Part shown: piece after piece, positions 56,669 to 64,000 of the stretch
Layout: every line of letters starts with the position of its first letter
How positions within the stretch are numbered: the stretch's first letter is position 1
NCBI RefSeq assembly: GCF_000429485.1
Contig: NZ_AUBY01000013.1
Coordinates: 124,001 to 188,000 of the forward strand
DNA: 64,000 nucleotides
Origin: Aliagarivorans marinus DSM 23064
GTDB lineage: Bacteria; Pseudomonadota; Gammaproteobacteria; Enterobacterales; Celerinatantimonadaceae
Direction of reading: 5' to 3'
Translations under genes and position numbers: made by a program
The notes under the pieces: model-generated
Database searches by the model: none
Told to the model about the DNA's origin: nothing
The model's input: the letters and a program-made list of their open reading frames with translations, nothing else

Positions 56669-56740
56669 AGATATTTCCTTATGTTCTCTCTTTTCTAACT
56701 GCCCTGAATTTGCCGGGCAGCTCCTCTCTGGTGTTGCATT

Positions 56741-56770
56741 AAAAGCGTCTTGTTTTATCTGCGCTTTTTT
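56741..56770. terminator. Hairpin between the free-standing module gene and GH50 gene B
   Basis: 7-bp stem AAAAGCG / CGCTTTT with a 14-base loop and T-runs on both strands; a plausible terminator for the upstream minus-strand gene. Confidence 0.5.
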
Positions 56771-56822
56771 ATAAAAAACAGGGATTCACCAATGGCGATT
56801 CGCCTACTTTTACTCTCTCTCA

Positions 56823-56837
56823 GTTGCTCGGGTATAC
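56823..56837. repeat. 15-bp inverted repeat, copy flanking the module gene (3' side)
   Basis: GTTGCTCGGGTATAC is the exact reverse complement of GTATACCCGAGCAAC at 57386-57400. The two copies bracket the small module gene, this one 2 bp beyond its stop codon. Confidence 0.85.
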
Positions 56838-56839
56838 AC

Positions 56840-57367
56840 TCAGCGTCCAACCCGAATATTGTCGACATACAGCGAAACCTCGGCGCTGCGCTCGGTCCAT
56901 AACTGAAGCTCCATCACCCGCCCCCGGTTAAACTTCTTGCCATGGTGGCAGTGGGAGGCTTTACCAAAGACCACTTGCAGGTCGAGCTCAGTCCCCGGGT
57001 CGAGTTCGAAGCTGCAGCTCATGGCGCTGTCTTCGACCCAGGCAAAGTTACTTAGCACTCGCACCTGAAAGTGAGCGCGCTTGTTGCTTGGGTTGACCAC
57101 ATCTAGGTAGAGGCTGCCGTACTTGCGCCAATCCCAACCCTTGTCGTTGTAGATCTTGACGCCGCCCGACCAAGCCGGCCCTAAGGAGACCTTCCAGGCT
57201 CTGTCTTGGTCGGTGGCATACTCGATGCCTTCAACGATGGATTGGCTGGCTTTGTTGTCCACGGCAAGCGTGTAGGAGGGATCGCTTTCTTCAAACGATG
57301 TAACCAATGTGCTGGATGCAAGCCCAGAAAAGGCCGGCAGCAACAGGGCGAACGCTAAATACTTCAT
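56840..57367 (-). CDS. Free-standing secreted carbohydrate-binding-like module
   Basis: A 175-residue protein with a signal peptide (MKYLAFALLLPAFSGLASS), then a single beta-sandwich like the first module of GH50 enzymes A and B. Shared landmarks are TLVTSFEESDPSYTL, GGVKIYNDKGWDW, VLSNFAWVE, and the end VMELQLW...LYVDNIRV. It has two extra Cys (SCSFEL, SHCHH) absent from the enzyme versions. No catalytic domain and no GlyGly tail. The role is unknown; binding agar or oligosaccharide is an inference. The ATG at 57367 follows GGAGGGAG. Confidence 0.82.
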   Translation of the reverse strand: MKYLAFALLLPAFSGLASSTLVTSFEESDPSYTLAVDNKASQSIVEGIEYATDQDRAWKVSLGPAWSGGVKIYNDKGWDWRKYGSLYLDVVNPSNKRAHFQVRVLSNFAWVEDSAMSCSFELDPGTELDLQVVFGKASHCHHGKKFNRGRVMELQLWTERSAEVSLYVDNIRVGR

Positions 57368-57385
57368 AAACACTCCCTCCGTGGG

Positions 57386-57400
57386 GTATACCCGAGCAAC
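57386..57400. repeat. 15-bp inverted repeat, copy flanking the module gene (5' side)
   Basis: GTATACCCGAGCAAC, exact partner of 56823-56837, and also the start of the larger palindromic element that continues to 57648. It lies 18 bp upstream of the module gene's start. Confidence 0.85.
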
Positions 57401-57648
57401 CTCAAGATGCATGTTCAGCGAGAGTTACCAGCCCCTCAGGCAAGGCGCTGCTCCGCCGATCTAGTGGTCTAAATCAAGGAGCAGTAACGCAGTATGAGGG
57501 ACTGGAAAACTCGCCCTCCGGGAGGCGCTTAATGTCCATAGTTATTCGTTAAAAACACTCGAAATGGGTCACCATTCCTTCGCATTTTCGCCTCGCCCTA
57601 TGGACATTGAGCGCCTCTGAATCCTGCACCTTGAGGTTGTTCGGGTAT
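57388..57648. repeat. Complex palindromic (MITE- or REP-like) element
   Basis: Outer imperfect inverted termini of 24 bp (57388-57411 and 57625-57648, 22 of 24 matching). Inner inverted pair of 20 bp (57522-57541 and 57598-57617, 19 of 20 matching: GAGGCGCTTAATGTCCATAG type). The left part (57417-57513) folds into a further long hairpin. No open frame. It looks like a non-coding mobile or repetitive intergenic element. Confidence 0.75.
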
Positions 57649-57653
57649 CACTA

Positions 57654-57688
57654 AAAAAGGCAACCCACACCCCTGTGCAGGTTGCCTC
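57654..57688 (-). terminator. Terminator of GH50 gene C
   Basis: On the minus strand: AGGCAACC / GGTTGCCT stem, with a loop containing GCACAGGGGTGT, then TTTTTT. Confidence 0.88.
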
Positions 57689-57692
57689 GGGC

Positions 57693-60560
57693 TTACTTGC
57701 CGTAACGCAGTTGGTACAACTCTTGGTTGACCTGTTTGGCTTCTTCTACCAGCGCCTCGTAAGGCACGTCGCCGATAGTTACAAAGCCGATGTTGTAGTT
57801 CTCACCATCCCAGGCACGACCGGTGGCTGGCGAATCCAGGTATTGGAACCAGTGGGCACCAATAAAGTACGGATTCTCAATCACACTCTCCATGTACTCG
57901 CGGTATTTGCGGGCACGGTCTTTTTGGTCGGCTGCAGCGACAATACCGCCGTGGAACAGGCCGGTATCGGTAGAACCAAAGTGGAACTCACCGATGATGC
58001 TTGGCTTGTCCAGCTCTGGCAGACGGCTCCAGTCACCTTTACCGGTCAGGGTATCGGCGTACAGGTTGTAGCTCATCACGTCCACATATGGCGCGGCACC
58101 ACGCGCAATCTCTGGGGTAACACCCCAGTCGGCAAAACGGGCACCTAGATAAAGGTGGTTAGGCAGCACACGCTTAAGCTCGGCCTGTACAGTAGAGAAG
58201 TACTTCTCAGACAGCATCTGCATCAGCTCGGAGTAGTCTTTCTTCATTGCTGAGCTCAGGCGCGAACGGTGATCAAACGACTTATCGAAGGCATCCCACG
58301 ACGCCACCTCAACACCCCAAGCGCTGCTCAGCGCCGAGATATCGCCATACTTCTCTTTCAACACCATCGAGAAGGCGGCTTTCGCCGGGCTGGTAGCCGC
58401 GTCATAGCTCAAGGCATTAACGATTAGGCCATAGTGGTTGGCTTCGTTGAGGGTGTTACCCCAGCTCATCTCGTTATCAACGAAGATACCCATCAACCAA
58501 GGGTCGTTTGGCCCTTTCACTTCGCTAGCCACCGACTCCGCCATGTTGCGGGTGCTGGTCACAAACTCAGGGTCGAAGGGATCGTGGATTGGGCCCCAGT
58601 AGTCGTTACCGGTGCTGATGCGAGCGTGGTCACCCATAATCCAGCCATGCGCCTCATAGGCAACGCGTTCGTTTTGGTAGAAACGTGGATCGGACCAGTT
58701 ACCCAAGGTGGTGAAGCCCCAGTCAACCATGCGATCCAAGGTGACTTCTTCCCAGATATCTAGCGCACTTTCCAGGTCGGTGTCGTACTTACGCATCAGG
58801 TTGGCGCGGTAGAAGCTGAATACCTCACCCTTAGGTAGTGCACCCGAGTGCATGTAGCTGGCGTAGTCGTAGTTGGCAGCCAACTCTTCGTCGTACTCCG
58901 GCAGCCACTCGAACATGGCGTTACGCAGTGGCGAGGCAACTTCTTGTCCGCCGCGCGTATCTGGGTCGGCAAAGTCGATACCGGTGACAGTAACCGTGTC
59001 ATCCATACGCACATTGTCTAAACCAGTCGCAAAGAACAGGTAGCCTTCAGGGTCGATCATCGCCCATTTGCCATCGATTTTCTCAACGCGGAAGAAGCCG
59101 GTTGCGTCGTAGCGCGGGCCCTCGGCCCAGCCACCAAACTTGCTGCGATCAGCCAGCGGTTGCGGGTTGCCGATATGCGCTAGCGCTTCTTTACCATCTT
59201 GCTGAAGCTGGGCTTCATCGAGGATCTTCTCTGGCCAGTCATAACCGGTGAACTGACCGAACTCATCCATAATGCCTTCGTAGCGGCTGGTGTCGGCATC
59301 GATGTTGGGGATCAAACGCAGGCTATCGACTCGGATCTTGGCATCGTTGCCCTTCTCCATGTACAGCTGCATCGACACGATGTTCGACACATCCAGCTCA
59401 GTCTCACCCCAGCCGTAGCTGATCGCCTGAGCGTTGTAAGCCTTCTTAGGCGGTTCGGAGCGCATGCCACTGACCAGCTGATCGCTCAGCTGCTTGAGGG
59501 CAATGTAGTAAGTGCCATCATCACCAGGGGCTAGCGTCACGTAGGCCGAGATACTGTGCTCTACGCCGTTAGCCACACCGCCAAAGTTTTGGTTTTCCGC
59601 ATCATCGATACGTACAAACAGTTGCACGGGCTGATCGCCAATGTTGGCCATATCAACAGCGAGGTTAAAATCACCCACCTCAGACCAATCCCAAGGCTGG
59701 TCAGCCATAAAGGTCAGGTTGGGCCATTGGGTACCTTCAGGGAAGACCGCTTCAATCGAGCGGCTGTCACCGTGCTTAACAAACTTGTTCGGTGCGCTGG
59801 AGCGATCAGACAATACCCGCGCTTCACCTTTCTCGAAGTGGGTAATATCAAGTAGCCCCGGCACTGGGCCTTCCACGACCACTTCACCAGCATCAGCGGC
59901 AACAAAGTCACCGGTTGCGGCTACCAGACCGAAGTTATCAATAATTACGCTTTGCTCATCGGCAGGGCCCTGAACAAACACCTGGAACTCGACCAGATTA
60001 CGCAGATTCAGTTTTTCGCCACCCCAGTAGCCTGCCAACGCACGTTGAGTACCGTTAAACAGCATCTCTACGTTTTCGGTAGCGCCCGGCGCAATACTCA
60101 CGGCATAGTTGATTTGGTTAGTGCCAGCGCCCATGGCGCCCACGTTGTCCACTAATTTCAGAATGACGTTAACCGGGGAGTCGGTTGGGTTGGTCATATC
60201 CAGGGTTAAGCTGCCGTTGGCGTTCCAGTTCCAGAAGCCCCCTTCTGGGCGCAGCTTAATATGCGGCCAGTAGTTGAACTTGTTAGCCTCAGAGACGGCT
60301 TCGAAATCAAGGCGCAGCGCCTTATCACCCTTGGTCACGCCTTGGCCGCTTACGATGCTGGCGCTGGCGTGGTCTAGTGATGCGAGAGAGAGGATGGCAT
60401 CACTTTCAAACTCAGGAAGTGCACCACCGGTATCTTCGGCTTTCTCAGCCGCCGCGTCAGCAGCGCCTTCGCTTGCCTCATCGGTTGTCGACGCGCAGCC
60501 ATAGCTACCCAATAGTGCTAAAGAAATCAAACCAGCGAGCCTGGCTTTTCTCAGTTTCAT
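57693..60560 (-). CDS. GH50 beta-agarase-family enzyme C, lipoprotein-type leader
   Basis: A 955-residue GH50 enzyme more divergent than A and B. The leader has a lipoprotein-like Cys22 in LALLGSYGCAS (lipobox not ideal), then an Ala/Glu/Asp-rich tether. Two beta-sandwich modules follow (about 50-215 and 235-420), then the GH50 barrel (about 425-950). Inferred catalytic glutamates are E697 (VDNEMSWG) and E858 (GEFHFGS). There is no C-terminal linker or GlyGly tail. It is predicted to be membrane-anchored facing the periplasm or surface. The ATG at 60560 follows AGGTGA; the frame to 60707 was rejected. Confidence 0.9.
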   Translation of the reverse strand: MKLRKARLAGLISLALLGSYGCASTTDEASEGAADAAAEKAEDTGGALPEFESDAILSLASLDHASASIVSGQGVTKGDKALRLDFEAVSEANKFNYWPHIKLRPEGGFWNWNANGSLTLDMTNPTDSPVNVILKLVDNVGAMGAGTNQINYAVSIAPGATENVEMLFNGTQRALAGYWGGEKLNLRNLVEFQVFVQGPADEQSVIIDNFGLVAATGDFVAADAGEVVVEGPVPGLLDITHFEKGEARVLSDRSSAPNKFVKHGDSRSIEAVFPEGTQWPNLTFMADQPWDWSEVGDFNLAVDMANIGDQPVQLFVRIDDAENQNFGGVANGVEHSISAYVTLAPGDDGTYYIALKQLSDQLVSGMRSEPPKKAYNAQAISYGWGETELDVSNIVSMQLYMEKGNDAKIRVDSLRLIPNIDADTSRYEGIMDEFGQFTGYDWPEKILDEAQLQQDGKEALAHIGNPQPLADRSKFGGWAEGPRYDATGFFRVEKIDGKWAMIDPEGYLFFATGLDNVRMDDTVTVTGIDFADPDTRGGQEVASPLRNAMFEWLPEYDEELAANYDYASYMHSGALPKGEVFSFYRANLMRKYDTDLESALDIWEEVTLDRMVDWGFTTLGNWSDPRFYQNERVAYEAHGWIMGDHARISTGNDYWGPIHDPFDPEFVTSTRNMAESVASEVKGPNDPWLMGIFVDNEMSWGNTLNEANHYGLIVNALSYDAATSPAKAAFSMVLKEKYGDISALSSAWGVEVASWDAFDKSFDHRSRLSSAMKKDYSELMQMLSEKYFSTVQAELKRVLPNHLYLGARFADWGVTPEIARGAAPYVDVMSYNLYADTLTGKGDWSRLPELDKPSIIGEFHFGSTDTGLFHGGIVAAADQKDRARKYREYMESVIENPYFIGAHWFQYLDSPATGRAWDGENYNIGFVTIGDVPYEALVEEAKQVNQELYQLRYGK

Positions 60561-61195
60561 ACATTCACCTTGTACTGTTATTAAGCTCCGAGGAGTTCCC
60601 TTCGAGCAATATGACCCTGCCTTTACCTGAGGCATCACAGTCATTGTGAAATCGTTGCCACTGCAGCGAACGATGCAAACAGACCTAAACCATTGGCGCC
60701 ATTGCATTAATCGTTCGGTAAAAAGCAGAGATAATCTGGAAGGTATTGATGAGGCGTTGTCGCTAACAAGCCTGACACCTGGTCAACCAGTTTCATTCAC
60801 CAGTGACAAAAGATAGCCAAAGGGCGACCAATTTAAAGTGATTGAGCTAACACTTCCACCAATAGGTCGATAAGTTTAGTTTATTTGATGACCAAAATAA
60901 CTAAATCAAGAGCTTAGCTGATAATTTAGTCAACCAATTGTGTGGTTTTTTAGCCTCGCAACGCACCTATTTAGAGGTAATTAGTACCAAAAATCAGGGA
61001 TAATAGGTTCTGTGAGCTTGTTCACTGAATTCCCTCCGATCCCGTCGCAATATCGCAAATAGATCAACCAATACAAGAAACTGGTCTGGTGTTTCTGCTG
61101 TTTTAATCGGGTATTGACCTATCGAGCCCCAAATAAACGGCCAGTAAGGTCAGACTGCTGCGATCATCCACTTTCATTCATCAACGGGCCCAGCG
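60561..61195. other. 635-bp intergenic region between GH50 gene C and the GH2 gene
   Basis: The control region for two divergent sugar-degradation genes. It is AT-rich in its middle, with a 27-bp near-palindrome at 60877-60903. No coding frame or known RNA was recognised. Its length suggests several regulator sites. Confidence 0.6.
60877..60903. promoter_or_regulatory. Near-palindromic candidate operator
   Basis: TAGTTTATTTG, 4 bases, then CCAAAATAACTA: the two 12-base half-sites agree at 9 positions. Centrally placed between the divergent GH50 C and GH2 genes. The regulator is not identified. Confidence 0.35.
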
Positions 61196-63637
61196 ATGTA
61201 CTCACAGACTCTCAACCCCTGCTCCCCTCGGCAGCTAATACTGTTCAACGAACACTGGCAATTTCAGCTTGCCGACACTCAGCCAGACAACGACCAATGG
61301 CAACCAGTAACACTCCCCCATGACTGGAGCGTTAGCCAGCCCTTCTCAGATCAATACGAGGGTGCGACCGGGTACCTACCCGGTGGACAAGGCTGGTATC
61401 GCAAACGCTTTAGCCTGGATTTCGAATCAGGCAAACACGCGCTGCTGGTGTTTGATGGTATCTATAACCATGCCTCACTGACTCTAAATGGTGAGCCTTT
61501 GCATCATCAGATAAATGGCTACACACCGTTTTATCTGGATATCACCAATCGCTTACGACAAGGCGAGGAGAACGAGCTAGTGATCCATGTTGATCGCAGC
61601 CGGATTGCCGATAGCCGTTGGTATCCCGGGGCAGGTATCTACCGTAATGTGCACCTGCTACTGGTAAACGAGCTGCATATCCCACTGTGGCAACACCACC
61701 TCACCACCCCGCAGGTGAGTGAGGAGCGTGCAGTAGTCAGTCATTGCATTGCGCTCTCAAAAGCACTACCCAAAGATGCCGATGTACAGCTACAGATGGA
61801 GGTGTTCGACGCCGACAGCCAAACACCACTTGCCTGCGTATCACAAACTGCCAGCACAGCAAGCGAGCACACCTTAAGTCTTGAGATCGCTCAGCCCAAG
61901 CTTTGGTCACCCGATTCGCCTTACCTGTATCGCTGTGTCACCTCGGTACGGTGTAACAGTGTCGAGGTGGACCGCCTTGAGCAGCCGCTGGGGATCCGTT
62001 GGTTTGAGTTCGACCCAAGCGGCGGTTTCTCGCTCAATGGCCAAGCGCTGCAGATTAAAGGCGTATGCCTGCATCACGATGGCGGCTTGGTGGGCGCGGC
62101 AGTGCCCGATAGCGTGTGGACCCGTCGCCTGCTCACACTTAAACAGGCCGGGGTGAATGCGGTGCGCAGCGCCCATAACCCTGCATCGGCGTCCTTTTTA
62201 AGCCTGTGCGACAAGCTAGGGCTGCTGGTGCAGGATGAGTTCTTCGACGAGTGGGACTACCCCAAAGATATGCGGCTTAACATGGGTGACCAAACCGGCG
62301 ATGCACTCTCGCAAGGCTATGCCCATTTCTTTGCCGACAACGCCAAGCGCGATCTAACTAACGCCCTGCTCGCCCACCGCAACCACCCCTGCATCTTTAT
62401 GTGGAGCATTGGCAATGAGATTGAGTGGACCTACCCACGCAATGCCGAGGCCACCGGCTTCTTTGACGCTCAATGGTCCGGTAACTACTTCTGGAGTATG
62501 CCGCCACATAGCCCCGAGCAAATTCAGCACTACCTCGATACGCTGCCGCGCCAAACACACGATATCGGCAAGACCGCACAAATGCTGTCGGCATGGGTGA
62601 AGCAGCTCGATAGCACCCGACCGGTGACCGCCAACTGCATCCTGCCCTCTGCCAGCTTCTTGTCTGGCTACGCCGAGGCGCTGGATGTGGTCGGCTTTAG
62701 CTATCGCCAGGTCATCTACCCCTATGCCAAGCAGCACTACCCGCAATATCCGATCATCGGTAATGAGAACCTGCCGCAGTGGCATGAGTGGAAAGCGGTA
62801 CTGGACAACCCGCAGGTCGCTGGCGTGTTCCTATGGACCGGTATCGACTACCTCGGCGAGATGCACGATAAATGGCCGGAGAAAGCCACCGGCTCAGGCC
62901 TGCTCGATGGTGCCGGCTTCCCTAAGCCCAGTTACTACCTGTTTAAATCGCTATGGCAAGACAGTCCCACTCTCACCCTCACTACCTGTGAGTGCGATCT
63001 TGACAGCTACCGGGTTGACCCTGCGACTCAGCAAGCTTTTGAGCGTGACAGCGAGGCCTGGAAAACCCGCCTATGGCTGTGGCCTGAGCAATTCCGCCAC
63101 TGGAACTATGATGAACAAACCGTGCTGATTCAGGCCTACAGCAACTGTGAGGAGCTGGAGCTGGAAGTGAATGGTCGCGTGTTGAGTCGAGTACGTGTAG
63201 ATCAGCAAGCCGATCGGGTATGCCGCTGGGCGATACCTTTTGAGAGCGGCCAAGTGATCGCCCGCGGCTACAACCAAGGTGAGCAGGTATGTGAAGATTG
63301 CTTGGTTAGTAGCGGTGTGCCAAGTAGCCTTAGACTCGCTCAAGAACCAGCCTCACTCGAGACCGACGATGCCACCCATATTGTGGTTCAACTGCAAGAT
63401 GCGCACGGCATCGCAGTTCGCCATCAGCAAATGGCGCTAACCTTTGAGCTCAGTGGTCCAGCCGAGCTACTCGGCGTGGACAACGGCGCCATCGATAACG
63501 TGGCAGCCTATCAAGGAGGGCGGGTAAGCACTTCTCAGGGAAGAGCCTTGGCGGTGGTTCGCCGCAAAGGAGCGGGGGAAGTGACGCTGCAAGTAAGTAC
63601 AAGCGGCGATATTCACCAGTCTCTTATCCTACGTTAG
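61196..63637 (+). CDS. GH2 beta-galactosidase-type glycosidase, cytoplasmic
   Basis: An 813-residue GH2 enzyme. N-terminal sugar-binding jelly roll (about 15-160, LPHDWSVSQPF, GGQGWYRKRF, GIYRNVHL), Ig-like domain, then a TIM barrel (about 270-600) with acid/base E408 in SIGNEIEW and probable nucleophile E524 in IGNENLP. C-terminal beta domains follow. There is no signal peptide, so it should act on imported oligosaccharides. Agarolytic bacteria use GH2 enzymes to remove galactose from agaro-oligosaccharides; that substrate is inferred from the adjacent GH50 genes. The ribosome site is weak. Confidence 0.88.
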   Translation: MYSQTLNPCSPRQLILFNEHWQFQLADTQPDNDQWQPVTLPHDWSVSQPFSDQYEGATGYLPGGQGWYRKRFSLDFESGKHALLVFDGIYNHASLTLNGEPLHHQINGYTPFYLDITNRLRQGEENELVIHVDRSRIADSRWYPGAGIYRNVHLLLVNELHIPLWQHHLTTPQVSEERAVVSHCIALSKALPKDADVQLQMEVFDADSQTPLACVSQTASTASEHTLSLEIAQPKLWSPDSPYLYRCVTSVRCNSVEVDRLEQPLGIRWFEFDPSGGFSLNGQALQIKGVCLHHDGGLVGAAVPDSVWTRRLLTLKQAGVNAVRSAHNPASASFLSLCDKLGLLVQDEFFDEWDYPKDMRLNMGDQTGDALSQGYAHFFADNAKRDLTNALLAHRNHPCIFMWSIGNEIEWTYPRNAEATGFFDAQWSGNYFWSMPPHSPEQIQHYLDTLPRQTHDIGKTAQMLSAWVKQLDSTRPVTANCILPSASFLSGYAEALDVVGFSYRQVIYPYAKQHYPQYPIIGNENLPQWHEWKAVLDNPQVAGVFLWTGIDYLGEMHDKWPEKATGSGLLDGAGFPKPSYYLFKSLWQDSPTLTLTTCECDLDSYRVDPATQQAFERDSEAWKTRLWLWPEQFRHWNYDEQTVLIQAYSNCEELELEVNGRVLSRVRVDQQADRVCRWAIPFESGQVIARGYNQGEQVCEDCLVSSGVPSSLRLAQEPASLETDDATHIVVQLQDAHGIAVRHQQMALTFELSGPAELLGVDNGAIDNVAAYQGGRVSTSQGRALAVVRRKGAGEVTLQVSTSGDIHQSLILR

Positions 63638-63678
63638 CGAGGACTCGAGCTTTTCTAGTAATTCCATGTTTACCAATC

Positions 63679-63709
63679 AAAGCCCCGCGCACCTAGCCGG
63701 GGCTTTTTA
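63679..63709 (+). terminator. Terminator after the GH2 gene
   Basis: Stem AAAGCCCCG / CGGGGCTTT with loop CGCACCTAGC and a T-run. Confidence 0.82.
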
Positions 63710-63740
63710 TCTATCTGGCCAAGCTCAGGCATGTAAATAT

Positions 63741-63787
63741 CCACCTTCTAAAGAAGGTGGCTTTGAATGAGCCCCCTCGAAGGGGGC
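63741..63787. mobile_element. End of an IS200/IS605-type element with subterminal hairpins
   Basis: Two close hairpins, CCACCTTC-TAAA-GAAGGTGG (63741-63760) and GCCCCC-TCGAA-GGGGGC (63771-63787), just downstream of the transposase stop. IS200/IS605 ends are recognised as hairpins rather than terminal inverted repeats, so this is probably the element's right end. The exact boundary is not determined. Confidence 0.7.
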
Positions 63788-63793
63788 CTTTGT

Positions 63794-64000
63794 CTAGTGC
63801 AGCGCCAACTCACCTTGCTCTTGACGCTCAACTTTCTCTTGATGTCTTACATATCGGCGTATGATTTCTTCGTTAATACCCACAGTATCTACGAAATACC
63901 CTCGCTGCCAAAAGTGGTTGCCCCAAAGCTTGTTCTTCCTCAAGTACGGAAACTTGTTGAATAGCTTCAGAGCTATCTTCCCTTTTAGCGCCCCCATCAG
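63794..64000 (-). CDS. tnpA: IS200/IS605-family transposase TnpA, C-terminal part (runs off the window)
   Basis: The last ~67 residues of a Y1 (HuH) transposase: LKGKIALKLFNKFPYLRK, WGNHFWQRGYFVDTVG and NEEIIRRYVRHQEK are family-typical, and the catalytic tyrosine is likely that of RRYVRHQ. The frame continues past base 64000; the Met at 63997 is internal. The HuH metal-binding motif is outside the window. Confidence 0.88.
   Translation of the reverse strand: MMGALKGKIALKLFNKFPYLRKNKLWGNHFWQRGYFVDTVGINEEIIRRYVRHQEKVERQEQGELALH

Overview
The window looks like chromosome of a marine, agar-degrading gammaproteobacterium of the Vibrionales/Alteromonadales type. The evidence is a Vibrio-style divergent heme locus (hutWXZ against tonB-exbB-exbD-hutBCD), the order grpE / nadK / recN / bamE / rnfH-ratA / smpB / ssrA typical of gammaproteobacteria, a tmRNA tag reading ANDENYALAA, GlyGly-CTERM tails on secreted enzymes, and three GH50 agarase-family enzymes. 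No species can be named from the sequence alone.

Layout. 1-1.9 kb: end of a GH13 pullulanase-like gene, beta-carbonic anhydrase and a DUF1289 protein. 2-13.3 kb: heme and iron acquisition. A minus-strand run (hutW, hutX, hutZ, TonB-dependent receptor, ABC exporter) and a plus-strand run (tonB, exbB, exbD, hutB, hutC, hutD) diverge from an intergenic region with a Fur-box-like site. 13.3-25.6 kb: housekeeping block with grpE (sigma-32 promoter), nadK, a YcgR/PilZ c-di-GMP protein, a PLP enzyme plus 2OG-Fe dioxygenase pair, an SDR/DUF2867 protein, a Bcr/CflA efflux pump, recN with two LexA boxes, bamE, a small lipoprotein, rnfH-ratA, smpB and tmRNA.

25.6-34.5 kb: a NIT-domain chemoreceptor, then a compact ethanolamine module. 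It has an AraC/EutR-like regulator divergent from a three-gene TRAP transporter followed by eutB and eutC, with no microcompartment, EutA or aldehyde-handling genes alongside. 34.5-37.8 kb: a biotin module (bioM-bioN-bioY ECF transporter, a BPL_N amidotransferase-like protein, msrA). 38-42.7 kb: class II aldolase, recQ, an orphan HepT-like gene and an AT-rich HNH nuclease gene. 42.8-49.8 kb: two LysR-flanked modules of NTF2-like proteins, quinone/flavin oxidoreductases, a DODA-type dioxygenase and DoxX.

49.9-63.6 kb: an agar/galactan utilisation island with three GH50 enzymes, a free-standing secreted copy of their N-terminal beta-sandwich module, and a divergent cytoplasmic GH2 enzyme. Two GH50s carry signal peptides plus GlyGly-CTERM tails (secreted or surface) and one has a lipoprotein-type leader, suggesting breakdown staged by location. 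The free-standing module is bracketed by exact 15-bp inverted repeats next to a complex palindromic element. The window ends inside an IS200/IS605-type transposase.

The observations most worth following are the TRAP-linked minimal eut operon and the GH50 island with its free-standing carbohydrate-binding-like module.
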